Source: Bacillota bacterium (GTDB lineage Bacteria; Bacillota; DTU025). From it: 40,485 nucleotides of DNA. Location of the stretch: NCBI GenBank assembly GCA_028709305.1, contig JAQVXE010000009.1, forward strand, positions 1-40,485. Reading direction: 5' to 3'. Position numbers and translations under genes: made by a program. How positions within the stretch are numbered: the stretch's first letter is position 1; every line of letters begins with the position of its first letter. This document shows positions 32,702 through 40,485 of the stretch, one piece after another. The notes beneath the pieces are model-generated. The model had not been told where the DNA came from, ran no database searches, and was given only the letters and a program-made list of their open reading frames with translations.

Positions 32702-34432
32702 TCAGGATTTCTTTGCCGTGTAGTGCGTATGAAGCAGTTCGTGTGAGCGTTCCGAGAGAGGCCGCCCCAGGAACTCCTCATATAGCTTCAGTACTGCAGG
32801 GTTAGTATGAGATGTCCTCAAGGGCATGTCCCTGTCCACCTCATAGAGGGCTTCCCCGCGGTCAGCACGGCTTGACATCACCGTTCCTATCGGCTGCCCG
32901 CCTCCGCCGACACATCCACCTGGACAACACATTATCTCCACAAAATGCCACGGGGCGTCACCCGCACTGATCCTCTCCATTACCTTTCTCGCATTCGACA
33001 GCCCATGGGCGACTGCAGCCCTGATAGTAGCTCCTTCGATTTCGACTGCAGCCTCCTTGATGCCGTCCAGACCCCTTACATCATGAAACTCCATCCCATC
33101 CTCAGGAAGCTCCGTCCCAGTCACCACTGCATACACAGTGCGAAGGGCGGCCTCCATTACCCCACCCGTAGCGCCGAATATGGCCGCGGCTCCCGTAGAG
33201 ATCCCAAGGGGATCATCGTAGTCCTCTTCAGACAAAGACTCGAAGTCTATGCCAACCTCACGAATCATCCTGCCCAGTTCTCGTGTGGTAAGGACCACGT
33301 CCACATCCTGGAACCCGCTGGATCTCATCTCTGGCCTCACGCACTCGTACTTCTTAGCTGTGCAAGGCATTATCGAGACAACGAAGAGCCTACCCGGGTC
33401 GATTTCGGCATGCTCAGCATAGTAGGTTTTTGCCACAGCTCCAAACATCTGCTGGGGAGATTTGCACGTCGATACATGCGGAAGCAGATCGGGATAGAAA
33501 CGCTCTATGAAGTTGATCCAGCCCGGACTGCAGGAGGTCAGGAGCGGCAGCGGAGCGTCGCCTTTCTCTATTCGCTCGAGAAGTTCATGACCTTCTTCCA
33601 TAATCGTAAGGTCAGCAGTGAAGTCAGTATCGAACACTCGGTCAAATCCTAGCCTACGCAGTGCGGCCACGAGCTTGCCGGTGACTACGGTGCCAGCAGG
33701 CAGCCCCAATTCCTCGCCGAGCGATGTCCTTATGGCCGGGGCGGTTTGGACTATGACATGGATTTCGGGATCGGCCAGCGCGTCCCATACTCTTCTCGTG
33801 TCATCGCGCTCGGCTATGGCCCCTGTCGGGCAGGCCAACGTGCATTGTCCGCAGAAGACGCAGACGACCGAATTGAGATCATCACCGAAGGCAGGAAGCA
33901 CAACAGAGTCGAATCCACGGTTTGCAGTGGACAGCACGGCCACGCCTTGAACATCCTCACAAGCTTCAATGCACCGCCTGCAGTTTATGCACTTGTCAGC
34001 GTCGCGCACAAGAGATGGAGACGACTCATCCTTGGGCAGCTCCCTCAAAACCCGTTCGAACCTGATCTCCCTTATTCCAAAGTCGGCCGCCAGCTGCTGT
34101 AATTCGCACTTGAGGTTGCGCTGGCAAGAAAGGCAGTCGTCAGGGTGGTGGGCGAGCAGCAATTCAACTGCCATGCGCCTTGCCTTTCTCACCTTCGGAG
34201 TATTGGTGCGCACTACCATACCCTGGCTTACAGGATAAGAGCAGGCTGGCTGCAAAGTGTTCTGGCCCTCTATTTCCACCACACACACCCGGCAGACCGA
34301 CGGCTTGCCCAGGTCTTCATGCCAACAGAGGGTGGGAATCCTTATCCCTACGGTGCGCGCAGCGTCAAGGATAGTCATCCCGAGCGATGCGCAAACAGAC
34401 TTGCCATCGATAGTCAGAGCAATGTCAGACAT
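32702..34432 (-). CDS. hndD: [FeFe] hydrogenase catalytic subunit (HndD/HydA type)
   Basis: This subunit makes or consumes H2 at an H-cluster. The 576-residue protein has an N-terminal 2Fe-2S domain (C36, C47, C50, C64), a His-Cys3 4Fe-4S site (H96, C100, C103, C109) and two 4Fe-4S ferredoxin motifs (C148-C158 and C191-C201). The H-cluster domain follows with TSCSPGW (299-305), MPCTAKKYE (355-363) and a third motif including C503 and C507. The C-terminal 50-residue segment is the small-subunit-like tail. With hndA and hndC it forms an NAD(P)-linked, probably electron-bifurcating enzyme. The ATG at 34432 has AGGAGG 10 nt upstream. Confidence 0.96.
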   Translation of the reverse strand: MSDIALTIDGKSVCASLGMTILDAARTVGIRIPTLCWHEDLGKPSVCRVCVVEIEGQNTLQPACSYPVSQGMVVRTNTPKVRKARRMAVELLLAHHPDDCLSCQRNLKCELQQLAADFGIREIRFERVLRELPKDESSPSLVRDADKCINCRRCIEACEDVQGVAVLSTANRGFDSVVLPAFGDDLNSVVCVFCGQCTLACPTGAIAERDDTRRVWDALADPEIHVIVQTAPAIRTSLGEELGLPAGTVVTGKLVAALRRLGFDRVFDTDFTADLTIMEEGHELLERIEKGDAPLPLLTSCSPGWINFIERFYPDLLPHVSTCKSPQQMFGAVAKTYYAEHAEIDPGRLFVVSIMPCTAKKYECVRPEMRSSGFQDVDVVLTTRELGRMIREVGIDFESLSEEDYDDPLGISTGAAAIFGATGGVMEAALRTVYAVVTGTELPEDGMEFHDVRGLDGIKEAAVEIEGATIRAAVAHGLSNARKVMERISAGDAPWHFVEIMCCPGGCVGGGGQPIGTVMSSRADRGEALYEVDRDMPLRTSHTNPAVLKLYEEFLGRPLSERSHELLHTHYTAKKS

Positions 34433-34449
34433 TACTCGCCCGCCTCCTC

Positions 34450-36123
34450 TCACTTGATCCCGCCGCCCGTCTGCGACGTTGCACAGACCGCTTCATCCGC
34501 GCCTGTAGGGAGTCGCCTGCATACGCCGGCGGGACAACACCCTTCAAGGTGGGCTTCGATCTCATCTGCATAATGGTCCATAATGGTGAAAAGTGGAACT
34601 GCAACGGATTGGCCCAGAGCACACAAGGAAGAAGACTGCATAACCTCCGCAAGCTCCCTTGCAAGCTTCAGGTCGTCCTCTGTTGCAGCAAGCTCCCGCG
34701 TCTTGCGGAAGATATCGCATAACCGCCGCGTTCCCTCTCTGCAAGGCGTGCACTGCCCGCAGGATTCATGTTCGAAGAAGCGCAAGAGCGTACAGGCTAT
34801 GTCAACTATGCAATGGCTATCGTCGATTATCAGGAGCGCTCCTGAACCAAGCGCAGACCCCGCCTTCTGGAGGTTCTCGTAGTCCATTGGAATGTCGAGA
34901 TGCGCCTCTGACAGACAGCCGCCTGCAGTCCCGCCCGTCTGGGCCATCTTAAAGCGGCGCCCCCCGGGAATGCCGCCCCCGACACCATAAATGACCTCCC
35001 GGAGAGTGATTCCCATGGGAACTTCTATCAATCCCTTGTTGTTCACATCGCCAGTGAGGGTGTACACCTTCGTTCCAGGGCTCGTAGGAGTTCCAAACTG
35101 CCTGAACCAGTCGGCTCCACTACGGATTATCGGCGGGACGTTCGCAATAGTCTCCACATTGTTTACGACAGTAGGCTTGCCCCATAGGCCGCACGTTCCC
35201 GGATAAGGAGGCTTCTGCCTGGGTTCACCGCGCTTGCCCTCCATCGATTCAATCAGCGCAGTCTCCTCCCCGCACACATACGCTCCGGCCCCCTTCTTTA
35301 CTTCGATATCGAAGTTGAAGCCCGAGCCGAACATGTCAGCCCCCAGGAGTCCGTATTTGCGCGCCTCTTCGATTGCGCGCTCTATGCGCTCTATTGAGAG
35401 ATAATACTCTCCTCGAATGTACACATACCCCATGGAAGCGCCTACTGAGTAGCCCAAGATGACCATCCCTTCGATCACCTTGTGCGGATCCCCTTCGAGT
35501 ATCAGACGGTCTTTGAATGTTCCAGGCTCGCCCTCATCAGCATTGCATACTATGTACTTCTGATCAGCCCCCGCCCGAGCTGTAAACCCAAGTTTCACAC
35601 CAGTCGGGAAAGCGGCTCCCCCACGGCCTCGAAGGCCCGAAGACTTGATGGTTTCGATGACCTCATCTGGCGACATGGATGTGAGAGCCACGCCTGCAGC
35701 ATGGTACCCGTCGCGGCCGATGTACTCTTCAATACTGTCAGGATCGATCAGTCCCACATTCTCGAGGACAATCCTCTCCTGAACCTCGAAGTAATCAGTC
35801 CGCTTGTCGTCGGTCAAAGACACCGAGGGAAGATGCCCGGTATACTCCAAACGTCTGACAGCCCGCCCCTTTAGCAGATGTTCATCTACGATCTCACTCG
35901 CATCACCCACTGTGACGCGGGCATACACAGTCCCTTCAGGGTACACAACAACGATCGGTCCAAGGTCGCACGGACCCAAACATCCTGTCTCAACAACGCG
36001 GACTTCGCGCTCGAGCCCATGCTCCTTGACCGATCGTTCGATTGCGTCACGCACCGCCCGGCAACCAGCGGCAACACATGGGAATCCGCCGCACACCAGG
36101 ACATGCGCTCGGTAGAAAGCCAT
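34450..36123 (-). CDS. hndC: Hydrogenase flavin subunit (HndC/NuoF type), short C-terminus
   Basis: This subunit binds FMN and NAD(P)H and is the proposed bifurcation site. The 557-residue protein has an N-terminal thioredoxin-like 2Fe-2S domain (C11, C16, C48, C52) and the NuoF core. The core has GLRGRGGAAFPTG (163-175) and NADEGEPGTFKDR (194-206), then an SLBB domain and the N3-type 4Fe-4S site (C455, C458, C461, C501). Typical HndC/HydB proteins continue with a C-terminal two-cluster ferredoxin domain. Here the protein stops about 25 residues after CCPAGVC, so that domain is absent. It sits 17 nt before hndD. Confidence 0.95.
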   Translation of the reverse strand: MAFYRAHVLVCGGFPCVAAGCRAVRDAIERSVKEHGLEREVRVVETGCLGPCDLGPIVVVYPEGTVYARVTVGDASEIVDEHLLKGRAVRRLEYTGHLPSVSLTDDKRTDYFEVQERIVLENVGLIDPDSIEEYIGRDGYHAAGVALTSMSPDEVIETIKSSGLRGRGGAAFPTGVKLGFTARAGADQKYIVCNADEGEPGTFKDRLILEGDPHKVIEGMVILGYSVGASMGYVYIRGEYYLSIERIERAIEEARKYGLLGADMFGSGFNFDIEVKKGAGAYVCGEETALIESMEGKRGEPRQKPPYPGTCGLWGKPTVVNNVETIANVPPIIRSGADWFRQFGTPTSPGTKVYTLTGDVNNKGLIEVPMGITLREVIYGVGGGIPGGRRFKMAQTGGTAGGCLSEAHLDIPMDYENLQKAGSALGSGALLIIDDSHCIVDIACTLLRFFEHESCGQCTPCREGTRRLCDIFRKTRELAATEDDLKLARELAEVMQSSSLCALGQSVAVPLFTIMDHYADEIEAHLEGCCPAGVCRRLPTGADEAVCATSQTGGGIK

Positions 36124-36160
36124 GTGGATCCCTCCCAAGCATCATTCGGAAAACCGGGAA

Positions 36161-36682
36161 CTAGCGATAGCGACGTAGAATCGCCGGCAGATCCTCTGCA
36201 AGAAGATTGCCGTATACCACATCGTCGATCATGATGGCTGGCGCAACACCGCACACACCCAAACAGGATGATGTTTCCACAGTGAACATCCTGTCCGATG
36301 TTGTACCTCCCATCTCCACTCCGAGCTCGTCCAAGAGCGAGTCAATGATTTCCGCAGCCCCGGCTACGTGGCACGGAGCCGACTCGCAAATCCTGATGAT
36401 ATGGCGTCCCCTGGGACTTGTTGAGAACATTGAATAAAACGTAGCTACTCCATAAACTCGGCTTTCGGGTACGTCGAGGGTGCGTGCCACTACACGCAAA
36501 GCCTCGCGCGGAAGGTAATTTCGGAGCGATTGCACATCATGAAGAGCTTGCACTAGGTCTTCCGGTCGTCCTCGATACGAAGATACAACTTTCTCCACTT
36601 TGCTCAAGAAGACGTCGTCGCACTCACACTTACAAACAACACTGGGCCCTCCTGGGCCAGCAGGACCGCGCATTTCCGACAT
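36161..36682 (-). CDS. hndA: Hydrogenase NuoE-like 2Fe-2S subunit
   Basis: This thioredoxin-fold subunit carries one 2Fe-2S cluster and contacts the flavin subunit. The 173-residue protein has the ligand set C99, C104, C140, C144 (ICESAPC and SSCLGVC) and the NuoE signature VYGVATFYSMF. The N-terminus adds CKCEC (17-21), a cysteine group not part of the usual motif. The ATG at 36682 has GGGGAGGG 7 nt upstream. The frame stays open to 36793 without a good ribosome site, so a longer form cannot be fully ruled out. Confidence 0.93.
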   Translation of the reverse strand: MSEMRGPAGPGGPSVVCKCECDDVFLSKVEKVVSSYRGRPEDLVQALHDVQSLRNYLPREALRVVARTLDVPESRVYGVATFYSMFSTSPRGRHIIRICESAPCHVAGAAEIIDSLLDELGVEMGGTTSDRMFTVETSSCLGVCGVAPAIMIDDVVYGNLLAEDLPAILRRYR

Positions 36683-36808
36683 GCTCGGACCCTCCCCTTC
36701 TATCCGGCCGACGCCGGGCTTGTCGAGATTGTGCTGTTTTTCACAAAGCTCCGCAACAGAATACCCCGTGAGGCTCCCCCTGGCATCTCCCATTACTGGG
36801 CCCGTTGC

Positions 36809-37171
36809 CTATTTGGAGGATATTACGAGGTCGCCTACAACCTGTCCATTCACAACATGACTCGCAATTATCTGGCGAGCCTTCTCCGGCGTAACACGCC
36901 CATAGGTCACCTTGGGCTCCCCTTGCCTGATTACATCTACTATTGGCTCGTATTCGCACATTCCAATGCATCCTGTTTGCGTCACTGCAACATGCCGAAG
37001 CTTGCGCGTGTTGATCTCATCAACAACCGCCGCAAGTGTATCGCGCGCTCCAGCCGCAATTCCGCAGGTGCCCATTCCAACAACGATCCTAGTCTCCTCT
37101 GTGCCCTCACGCAACTCAGTCATTGCCTGAGCACGTTCCTTGATCTTCTTGAGGTCATTAAGCGACTTCAT
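36809..37171 (-). CDS. hndB: Hydrogenase accessory 2Fe-2S ferredoxin (HndB type)
   Basis: This is a 120-residue thioredoxin-like ferredoxin of the kind encoded with NADP-linked hydrogenases. VVGMGTCGIAAGARDT (31-46) and TQTGCIGMCEYEP (64-76) are the family motifs. Three cysteines are visible (C36, C68, C72) where a full 2Fe-2S site would have four. It is the first gene of hndB-hndA-hndC-hndD and follows the operon promoter directly. Confidence 0.92.
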   Translation of the reverse strand: MKSLNDLKKIKERAQAMTELREGTEETRIVVGMGTCGIAAGARDTLAAVVDEINTRKLRHVAVTQTGCIGMCEYEPIVDVIRQGEPKVTYGRVTPEKARQIIASHVVNGQVVGDLVISSK

Positions 37172-37211
37172 ATGCCAGCACTCCCTTCACGTGTTGAGTG
37201 ACCACATCAAA

Positions 37212-37240
37212 AGTATACAGCATGAAGTGCTCCAGAACAA
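37212..37240 (-). promoter_or_regulatory. hnd operon promoter
   Basis: There is a TTGTTC -35 element (37235-37240), a 17-nt spacer and a TATACT -10 element (37212-37217). It lies about 40 nt before hndB and after the terminator hairpin of the small membrane protein genes. Confidence 0.75.
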
Positions 37241-37288
37241 TGCTCTTAATCCATATTCACCTTCTCATCCCATAACCTGCATAGGAAA

Positions 37289-37316
37289 TCAACCGTGCCG
37301 CAAGCGGCACGGTTGA
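37289..37316 (-). terminator. Terminator between small ORFs and hnd operon
   Basis: A perfect 12-bp stem (37289-37300 with 37305-37316) has a 4-nt loop. On the minus strand it is followed by TTTCCTAT. The stem is very strong and the U-tract short. It lies 20 nt after the first small ORF stop. Confidence 0.75.
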
Positions 37317-37335
37317 CCGTAGAGGCTGCCTTGCG

Positions 37336-37476
37336 CTACCAGCAGAACCTGGGCAAGAATGCTGCCAAGACGATTATGGCGAGCAGGATTAGAAGCATAC
37401 CCCATGATCCAAATCCGAGCCCAATCCCGCCAGGTCCTGGATCCGGAGCAGCCTTGATGACATCACCGATTGTCAT
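37336..37476 (-). CDS. 46-residue single-span membrane protein, YjcZ-like
   Basis: The peptide has a Gly/Pro-rich N-terminal half (GPGGIGLGFGSWG) and one hydrophobic span (MLLILLAIIVLAAFL, about 27-41), ending in PRFCW. A perfect AAGGAGG site stands 8 nt before the ATG, and a strong terminator follows, so it is very likely translated. The layout of a glycine-rich start plus one span with GFG or similar resembles the small YjcZ-type sporulation proteins of Bacillota. The function is unknown. It is the second gene of a pair with the peptide at 37509-37616. Confidence 0.75.
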   Translation of the reverse strand: MTIGDVIKAAPDPGPGGIGLGFGSWGMLLILLAIIVLAAFLPRFCW

Positions 37477-37508
37477 GTGCGTGTCCTCCTTTTGAGTCGT
37501 AGCTTAGA

Positions 37509-37616
37509 TCACCAAGGAAACCAGAAGACTGCGATCACTATTATGCCTAGAAGAATCAACGCCAGGTTCCAGGCGAAGAACCCCCTGAAACCCCCGCCGA
37601 AAACTGCGCTTTCCAC
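37509..37616 (-). CDS. 35-residue single-span membrane protein, YjcZ-like
   Basis: The peptide starts at GTG, with GGGAGG about 10 nt upstream, and reads ESAVFGGGFRGFF followed by a hydrophobic span (LALILLGIIVIAVFWF) and ends PW. Like its neighbour it combines a Gly/Phe-rich N-terminus with one span and a Trp at the very end. The two genes are 32 nt apart and probably cotranscribed. Function unknown. The shared layout suggests a duplicated small membrane protein, perhaps sporulation-related. Confidence 0.7.
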   Translation of the reverse strand: MESAVFGGGFRGFFAWNLALILLGIIVIAVFWFPW

Positions 37617-37673
37617 CGCAATCGCTCCTCCCGTGAGAGTTTTACATCCGCGGGTCATCCCGCAGGTTGATAT

Positions 37674-37681
37674 ATAGTATG
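37674..37681 (-). promoter_or_regulatory. Possible sigma-E/K-type -10 element
   Basis: CATACTAT matches the CATAnnnT -10 pattern of the mother-cell sigma factors and lies about 60 nt before the 35-residue ORF. A -35 match is not convincing beyond an AC pair about 15 nt upstream. A GCGGG-ATGA-CCCGC hairpin follows in the leader. Confidence 0.3.
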
Positions 37682-37753
37682 ATAGTAGGCCTTCTTGTGT
37701 CGCTAAAACGCCACATTGCACAATCAGTTGCAGGTCGCATGCGCATATGAACA

Positions 37754-37785
37754 GCGCGCCCTCAGAAATCTATCTGGGGGCGCGC
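37754..37785 (-). terminator. Possible terminator after fhs
   Basis: An 8-bp GC stem (37754-37761 with 37778-37785) has a 16-nt loop. The tail on the minus strand is TGTTCAT, which is weak. Its place 64 nt after the fhs stop fits a terminator. Confidence 0.5.
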
Positions 37786-37848
37786 CACTTGTCATTTCAT
37801 TTTGGCTGGATTTCTTCACGAAAGGCTCAGGCCGCAATTGCGAAGGAT

Positions 37849-39519
37849 TTAGAAGAGGCCCACTATTGTGCCGTCCTCGTCTATGTCGACGCCTTCCGCA
37901 GCCGGCCTCTTCGGCAAGCCGGGCATCGTCATTATGTCTCCCGTGAGAATCACGAGGAAGCCTGCGCCTGCCGACACGCGAACGTCTCTGACAGTCAGAG
38001 TCCAGCCTGTAGGGGCACCCTTCATGTCAGGATCATCCGTCAGTGAATGCTGCGTCTTGGCGACGCATATGGGCATCTTGTCGAAGCCCAGCTTGGTTAG
38101 GCGAGCGATCTCCTTGTCAGCCGACGGCGTGTATACCACTCCCTCTGCGCCGTAGATCTCCTTCGCCAATGTCTCGATCTTCTCCCGTATGGGCATCTCA
38201 GGATCGTAGATGGGTTTGAAGGTATTATCGTCTTTGTCCAAGGCTTCGAGAACCTCTTTGGCCAGCTCGATTCCGCCCTCCCCGCCCCGTGCCACAACAT
38301 CTGAAAGTGCGCTGCGAACGCCAAGGGCATCGCAATGCTTCTTTACAAGTTCCAGCTCTTCAGGGCTATCTGTGGGGAATCTGTTGATGGCTACGACTAT
38401 CGGAAGCCCGAACTTCTTAAGATTCTCTACGTGTTTGTCCAGGTTAGCACAGCCCTTCTCGAGGGCATCGAGATTCGTCTCTGCAACCTTGGCCTTTGGA
38501 ACGCCTCCGTGCATGTTGAGGGCGCGAATAGAAGCGACAAGAACTGCCACATCCGGCGTAAGCCCCGTAAACCTGTGAACTATGTCGAAGAACTTCTCAG
38601 CACCCAGGTCGGCAGCGAATCCGCCCTCCGTCACCACGTAGTCAGAGAGCTTCAGCGCCATCTGTGTGGAGATCACTGAGTTGTTGCCGTGCGCGATGTT
38701 TGCAAACGGCCCGCCGTGGACGAATGCTGGCTGGCCTTCGACAGTCTGAACCAGGTTAGGCTTGATTGCATCCTTGAGAAGAACGGCCATTGCGCCCACT
38801 GCCTTGAGATCTCCAGCTGTCACAGGTTGTCCGTCTCGCGTGTAAGCCACAACGAGTCGGCCAAGGCGAGCCTTGAGATCTTGCATGTCGGAAGCCAGGC
38901 ACAATACGGCCATTATCTCCGAAGCAACGGAGATGTCAAAGCCGGACTCCCTCGGCGTGCCGTTTGCCCTGCCCCCTAGTCCACAAACGATGCTCCGCAG
39001 CTGCCTTTCGTTCATGTCCATGACACGTCGCCAGACAACCCTATGTATGTTGATATTCAAGTCATTGCCCTGGTGAATGTGGTTGTCAAGCATGGCAGCA
39101 AGCAGGTTATGGGCCGTGCTTACGGCGTGGATATCACCTGTAAAGTGCAGGTTGATGTCATCCATGGGGAGGACCTGGGAGTAGCCGCCGCCCGCCGCTC
39201 CGCCTTTGATGCCGAACGTGGGTCCGAGCGAAGGCTCACGGACGCATACTACGGTGTTCTTGCCCAGTTTCCCCAGGGCCTGGGTCAAACCCACGGCTGT
39301 ACACGTCTTTCCTTCTCCCGCTGGTGTTGCTGTTATTGCAGTAGTATAGATAAGCTTTCCGTTTGGACGGTCCTTGAGGCGATCGAAGACGTCAAGGGAA
39401 ACCTTGGCCTTGTATTTGCCGTAATGTTCGATCTCGTCTTCTGTCAAACCCAACTCTCTTGCAACATCACCTATCGCTCTGAGTTTCGTGGATTGCGCTA
39501 TTTCGATGTCGCTCAACAC
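37849..39519 (-). CDS. fhs: Formate-tetrahydrofolate ligase
   Basis: The enzyme joins formate to tetrahydrofolate with ATP, the entry of formate into the methyl branch of the Wood-Ljungdahl pathway and into one-carbon metabolism. The 556-residue protein is full length. The P-loop TPAGEGKT is at 65-72, followed by [19 protein letters not shown], and the C-terminal half holds IKIP-like conserved segments around [26 protein letters not shown] start has GGAGGT 11 nt upstream. It lies 21 nt after the NfnB/GltA-type gene and is probably cotranscribed with it. Confidence 0.98.
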   Translation of the reverse strand: MLSDIEIAQSTKLRAIGDVARELGLTEDEIEHYGKYKAKVSLDVFDRLKDRPNGKLIYTTAITATPAGEGKTCTAVGLTQALGKLGKNTVVCVREPSLGPTFGIKGGAAGGGYSQVLPMDDINLHFTGDIHAVSTAHNLLAAMLDNHIHQGNDLNINIHRVVWRRVMDMNERQLRSIVCGLGGRANGTPRESGFDISVASEIMAVLCLASDMQDLKARLGRLVVAYTRDGQPVTAGDLKAVGAMAVLLKDAIKPNLVQTVEGQPAFVHGGPFANIAHGNNSVISTQMALKLSDYVVTEGGFAADLGAEKFFDIVHRFTGLTPDVAVLVASIRALNMHGGVPKAKVAETNLDALEKGCANLDKHVENLKKFGLPIVVAINRFPTDSPEELELVKKHCDALGVRSALSDVVARGGEGGIELAKEVLEALDKDDNTFKPIYDPEMPIREKIETLAKEIYGAEGVVYTPSADKEIARLTKLGFDKMPICVAKTQHSLTDDPDMKGAPTGWTLTVRDVRVSAGAGFLVILTGDIMTMPGLPKRPAAEGVDIDEDGTIVGLF

Positions 39520-39540
39520 TTCTAAGCTACACCTCCAGCA

Positions 39541-40485
39541 TTATGACTTGGACCGAAGCCACTTGTCGATGCCCCTGGCTGCACGCTTTCCAGCCCCCAT
39601 AGCAGATATGACCGTTGCTGCGCCTGTAACTATGTCGCCGCCTGCCCACACGCCAGGGATGCTCGTCGCTCCGTATTCGTCATGCACCTCAACGTTCCCT
39701 CTACGGTTGAGATCCAAATCTCTGGTGCGTTGGGTTAGCAGGGGGTTAGGCCCTTGGCCTACAGCCACAATAACGGTGTCCACATCCACAATAAACTCCG
39801 ATCCCTCTATTGGCACTGGGCGCCTCCTGCCGCTCGCATCCGGCTCTCCCAGCTCCATGCGAATGCATTCCATACCCTCAACTCCGCCATGGCCGTCTGA
39901 AATAATGCGCACAGGATTCGTAAGCAGCATCATCTCCACGCCTTCCTCTTCGGCATTCTCGATCTCCTCGAGCCTGGCCGGCATCTCCGCGCGTGAGCGG
40001 CGATAGACTATCTTCACTTCCTCGGCACCCAGGCGCAGAGAAGTGCGTGCCGAATCCATGGCAACGTTGCCCGCCCCCACAACGGCAACCTTCGAGCCTA
40101 TGTTGACGGGAGTGTCATATTCCGGGAACATGTAAGCTTTCATCAGATTAACCCTGGTAAGAAACTCATTGGCGGAGTAAACTCCATTCAAGTTCTCCCC
40201 CGGTATGCCAAGGAAATAAGGAAGGCCTGCACCTGTGGCAATGAACAGGGCCTGATACTCACCTGAGTCCAGCATTTCGCTCACATCCAACGTGAGCCCC
40301 ACAACCACATTGGTGAAGATTCGCACGCCCAAGCTACGCACGTACTCAACTTCCTCATCAACAATGGATTTCGGAAGCCTGAACTCGGGAATGCCGTACC
40401 GCAAGACCCCTCCGGTATCGTGCAAGGACTCGAACATGTCGACCTTGTATCCCATGAGAGCCAAGTCTGCAGCGCAAGTAAGCCC
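39541..40485 (-). CDS. NfnB/GltA-type FAD-NADPH oxidoreductase (5' end cut by window)
   Basis: This flavoprotein is related to the small subunit of glutamate synthase and to NfnB, the NADPH-binding subunit of the NADH-dependent ferredoxin:NADP+ oxidoreductase. The frame is open to the window edge (about 314 residues seen). The first visible codons read GLTCAADLALMG, the end of the FAD-binding GxGxxG region, so the N-terminal Fe-S domain is missing only because of the cut. YGIPEFRLPK, VVGAGNVAMDSARTSLRLGAE (NADPH site, residue run given in two parts: VVGAGNVAMD and the following SARTSLR) and AGGDIVTGAATVISAMG are family motifs. NfnA/B seems likelier from context, but NfnA would lie outside the window. 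Confidence 0.9.
   Translation of the reverse strand, partial: GLTCAADLALMGYKVDMFESLHDTGGVLRYGIPEFRLPKSIVDEEVEYVRSLGVRIFTNVVVGLTLDVSEMLDSGEYQALFIATGAGLPYFLGIPGENLNGVYSANEFLTRVNLMKAYMFPEYDTPVNIGSKVAVVGAGNVAMDSARTSLRLGAEEVKIVYRRSRAEMPARLEEIENAEEEGVEMMLLTNPVRIISDGHGGVEGMECIRMELGEPDASGRRRPVPIEGSEFIVDVDTVIVAVGQGPNPLLTQRTRDLDLNRRGNVEVHDEYGATSIPGVWAGGDIVTGAATVISAMGAGKRAARGIDKWLRSKS

Noticed and set aside
37295-37677. Plus-strand frames opposite the two small membrane proteins
   Set aside because: They have no ribosome sites or membrane pattern and are antisense shadows of better-supported minus-strand genes.

Overview
The window looks like a chromosomal segment of an anaerobic, spore-forming member of the Bacillota (Firmicutes), probably a deep clostridial-type lineage; I cannot name the genus. 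The reasons are: ribosomal protein L27 with the cleavable N-terminal extension next to its protease Prp; the thrS/ytxC pair with a T-box; spoIVFB in the classic mre-min-rplU neighbourhood; and an energy section with Rnf, an electron-bifurcating type [FeFe] hydrogenase, formate-tetrahydrofolate ligase and an NfnB/GltA-type flavoprotein. Every supported gene, including all 12 tRNAs, lies on the minus strand, so transcription runs from high to low coordinates. No mobile element, CRISPR array or integrase was seen.

Layout, read along the coordinates: 1-700 is a six-tRNA operon (Thr-TGT, Tyr, Gly-TCC, two initiator Met copies, Thr-GGT in transcription order) with its own promoter and terminator. 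750-3075 is the infC-rpmI-rplT-trmH operon, in which infC appears to start at an ATC codon behind a promoter plus attenuator-like leader. 3072-5400 is thrS under a well-formed threonine T-box. 5436-6368 is the sporulation-associated ytxC. 6940-7560 is a second six-tRNA operon. 7606-11348 is an OGG1-type 8-oxoguanine glycosylase with a cysteine-rich insertion, downstream of a UPF0182 membrane protein.

11451-27213 is the conserved growth and division neighbourhood: maf-radC-mreB-mreC-mreD-pbp2-minC-minD-minE-rodA-spoIVFB-two radical-SAM-linked genes-rng, followed by a separately promoted rplU-prp-rpmA unit with an L21-leader-like attenuator. spoIVFA, normally next to spoIVFB, is missing. The RNase E/G protein carries an apparent TRAM domain and a long charged tail.

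27466-40485 is the energy section: rnfCDGEAB (ion-pumping ferredoxin:NAD+ oxidoreductase), the hydrogenase operon hndB-hndA-hndC-hndD, two very small single-span membrane proteins that resemble YjcZ-type sporulation peptides, fhs, and the 3'-terminal part of an NfnB/GltA-type gene cut by the window edge. Together these would let the cell interconvert H2, NAD(P)H and reduced ferredoxin, couple ferredoxin oxidation to an ion gradient, and feed formate into one-carbon metabolism. The least explained elements are the long hairpin in the rnfC leader, the two tiny membrane proteins, the glycosylase insertion, and the hydrogenase flavin subunit that lacks the usual C-terminal ferredoxin module.
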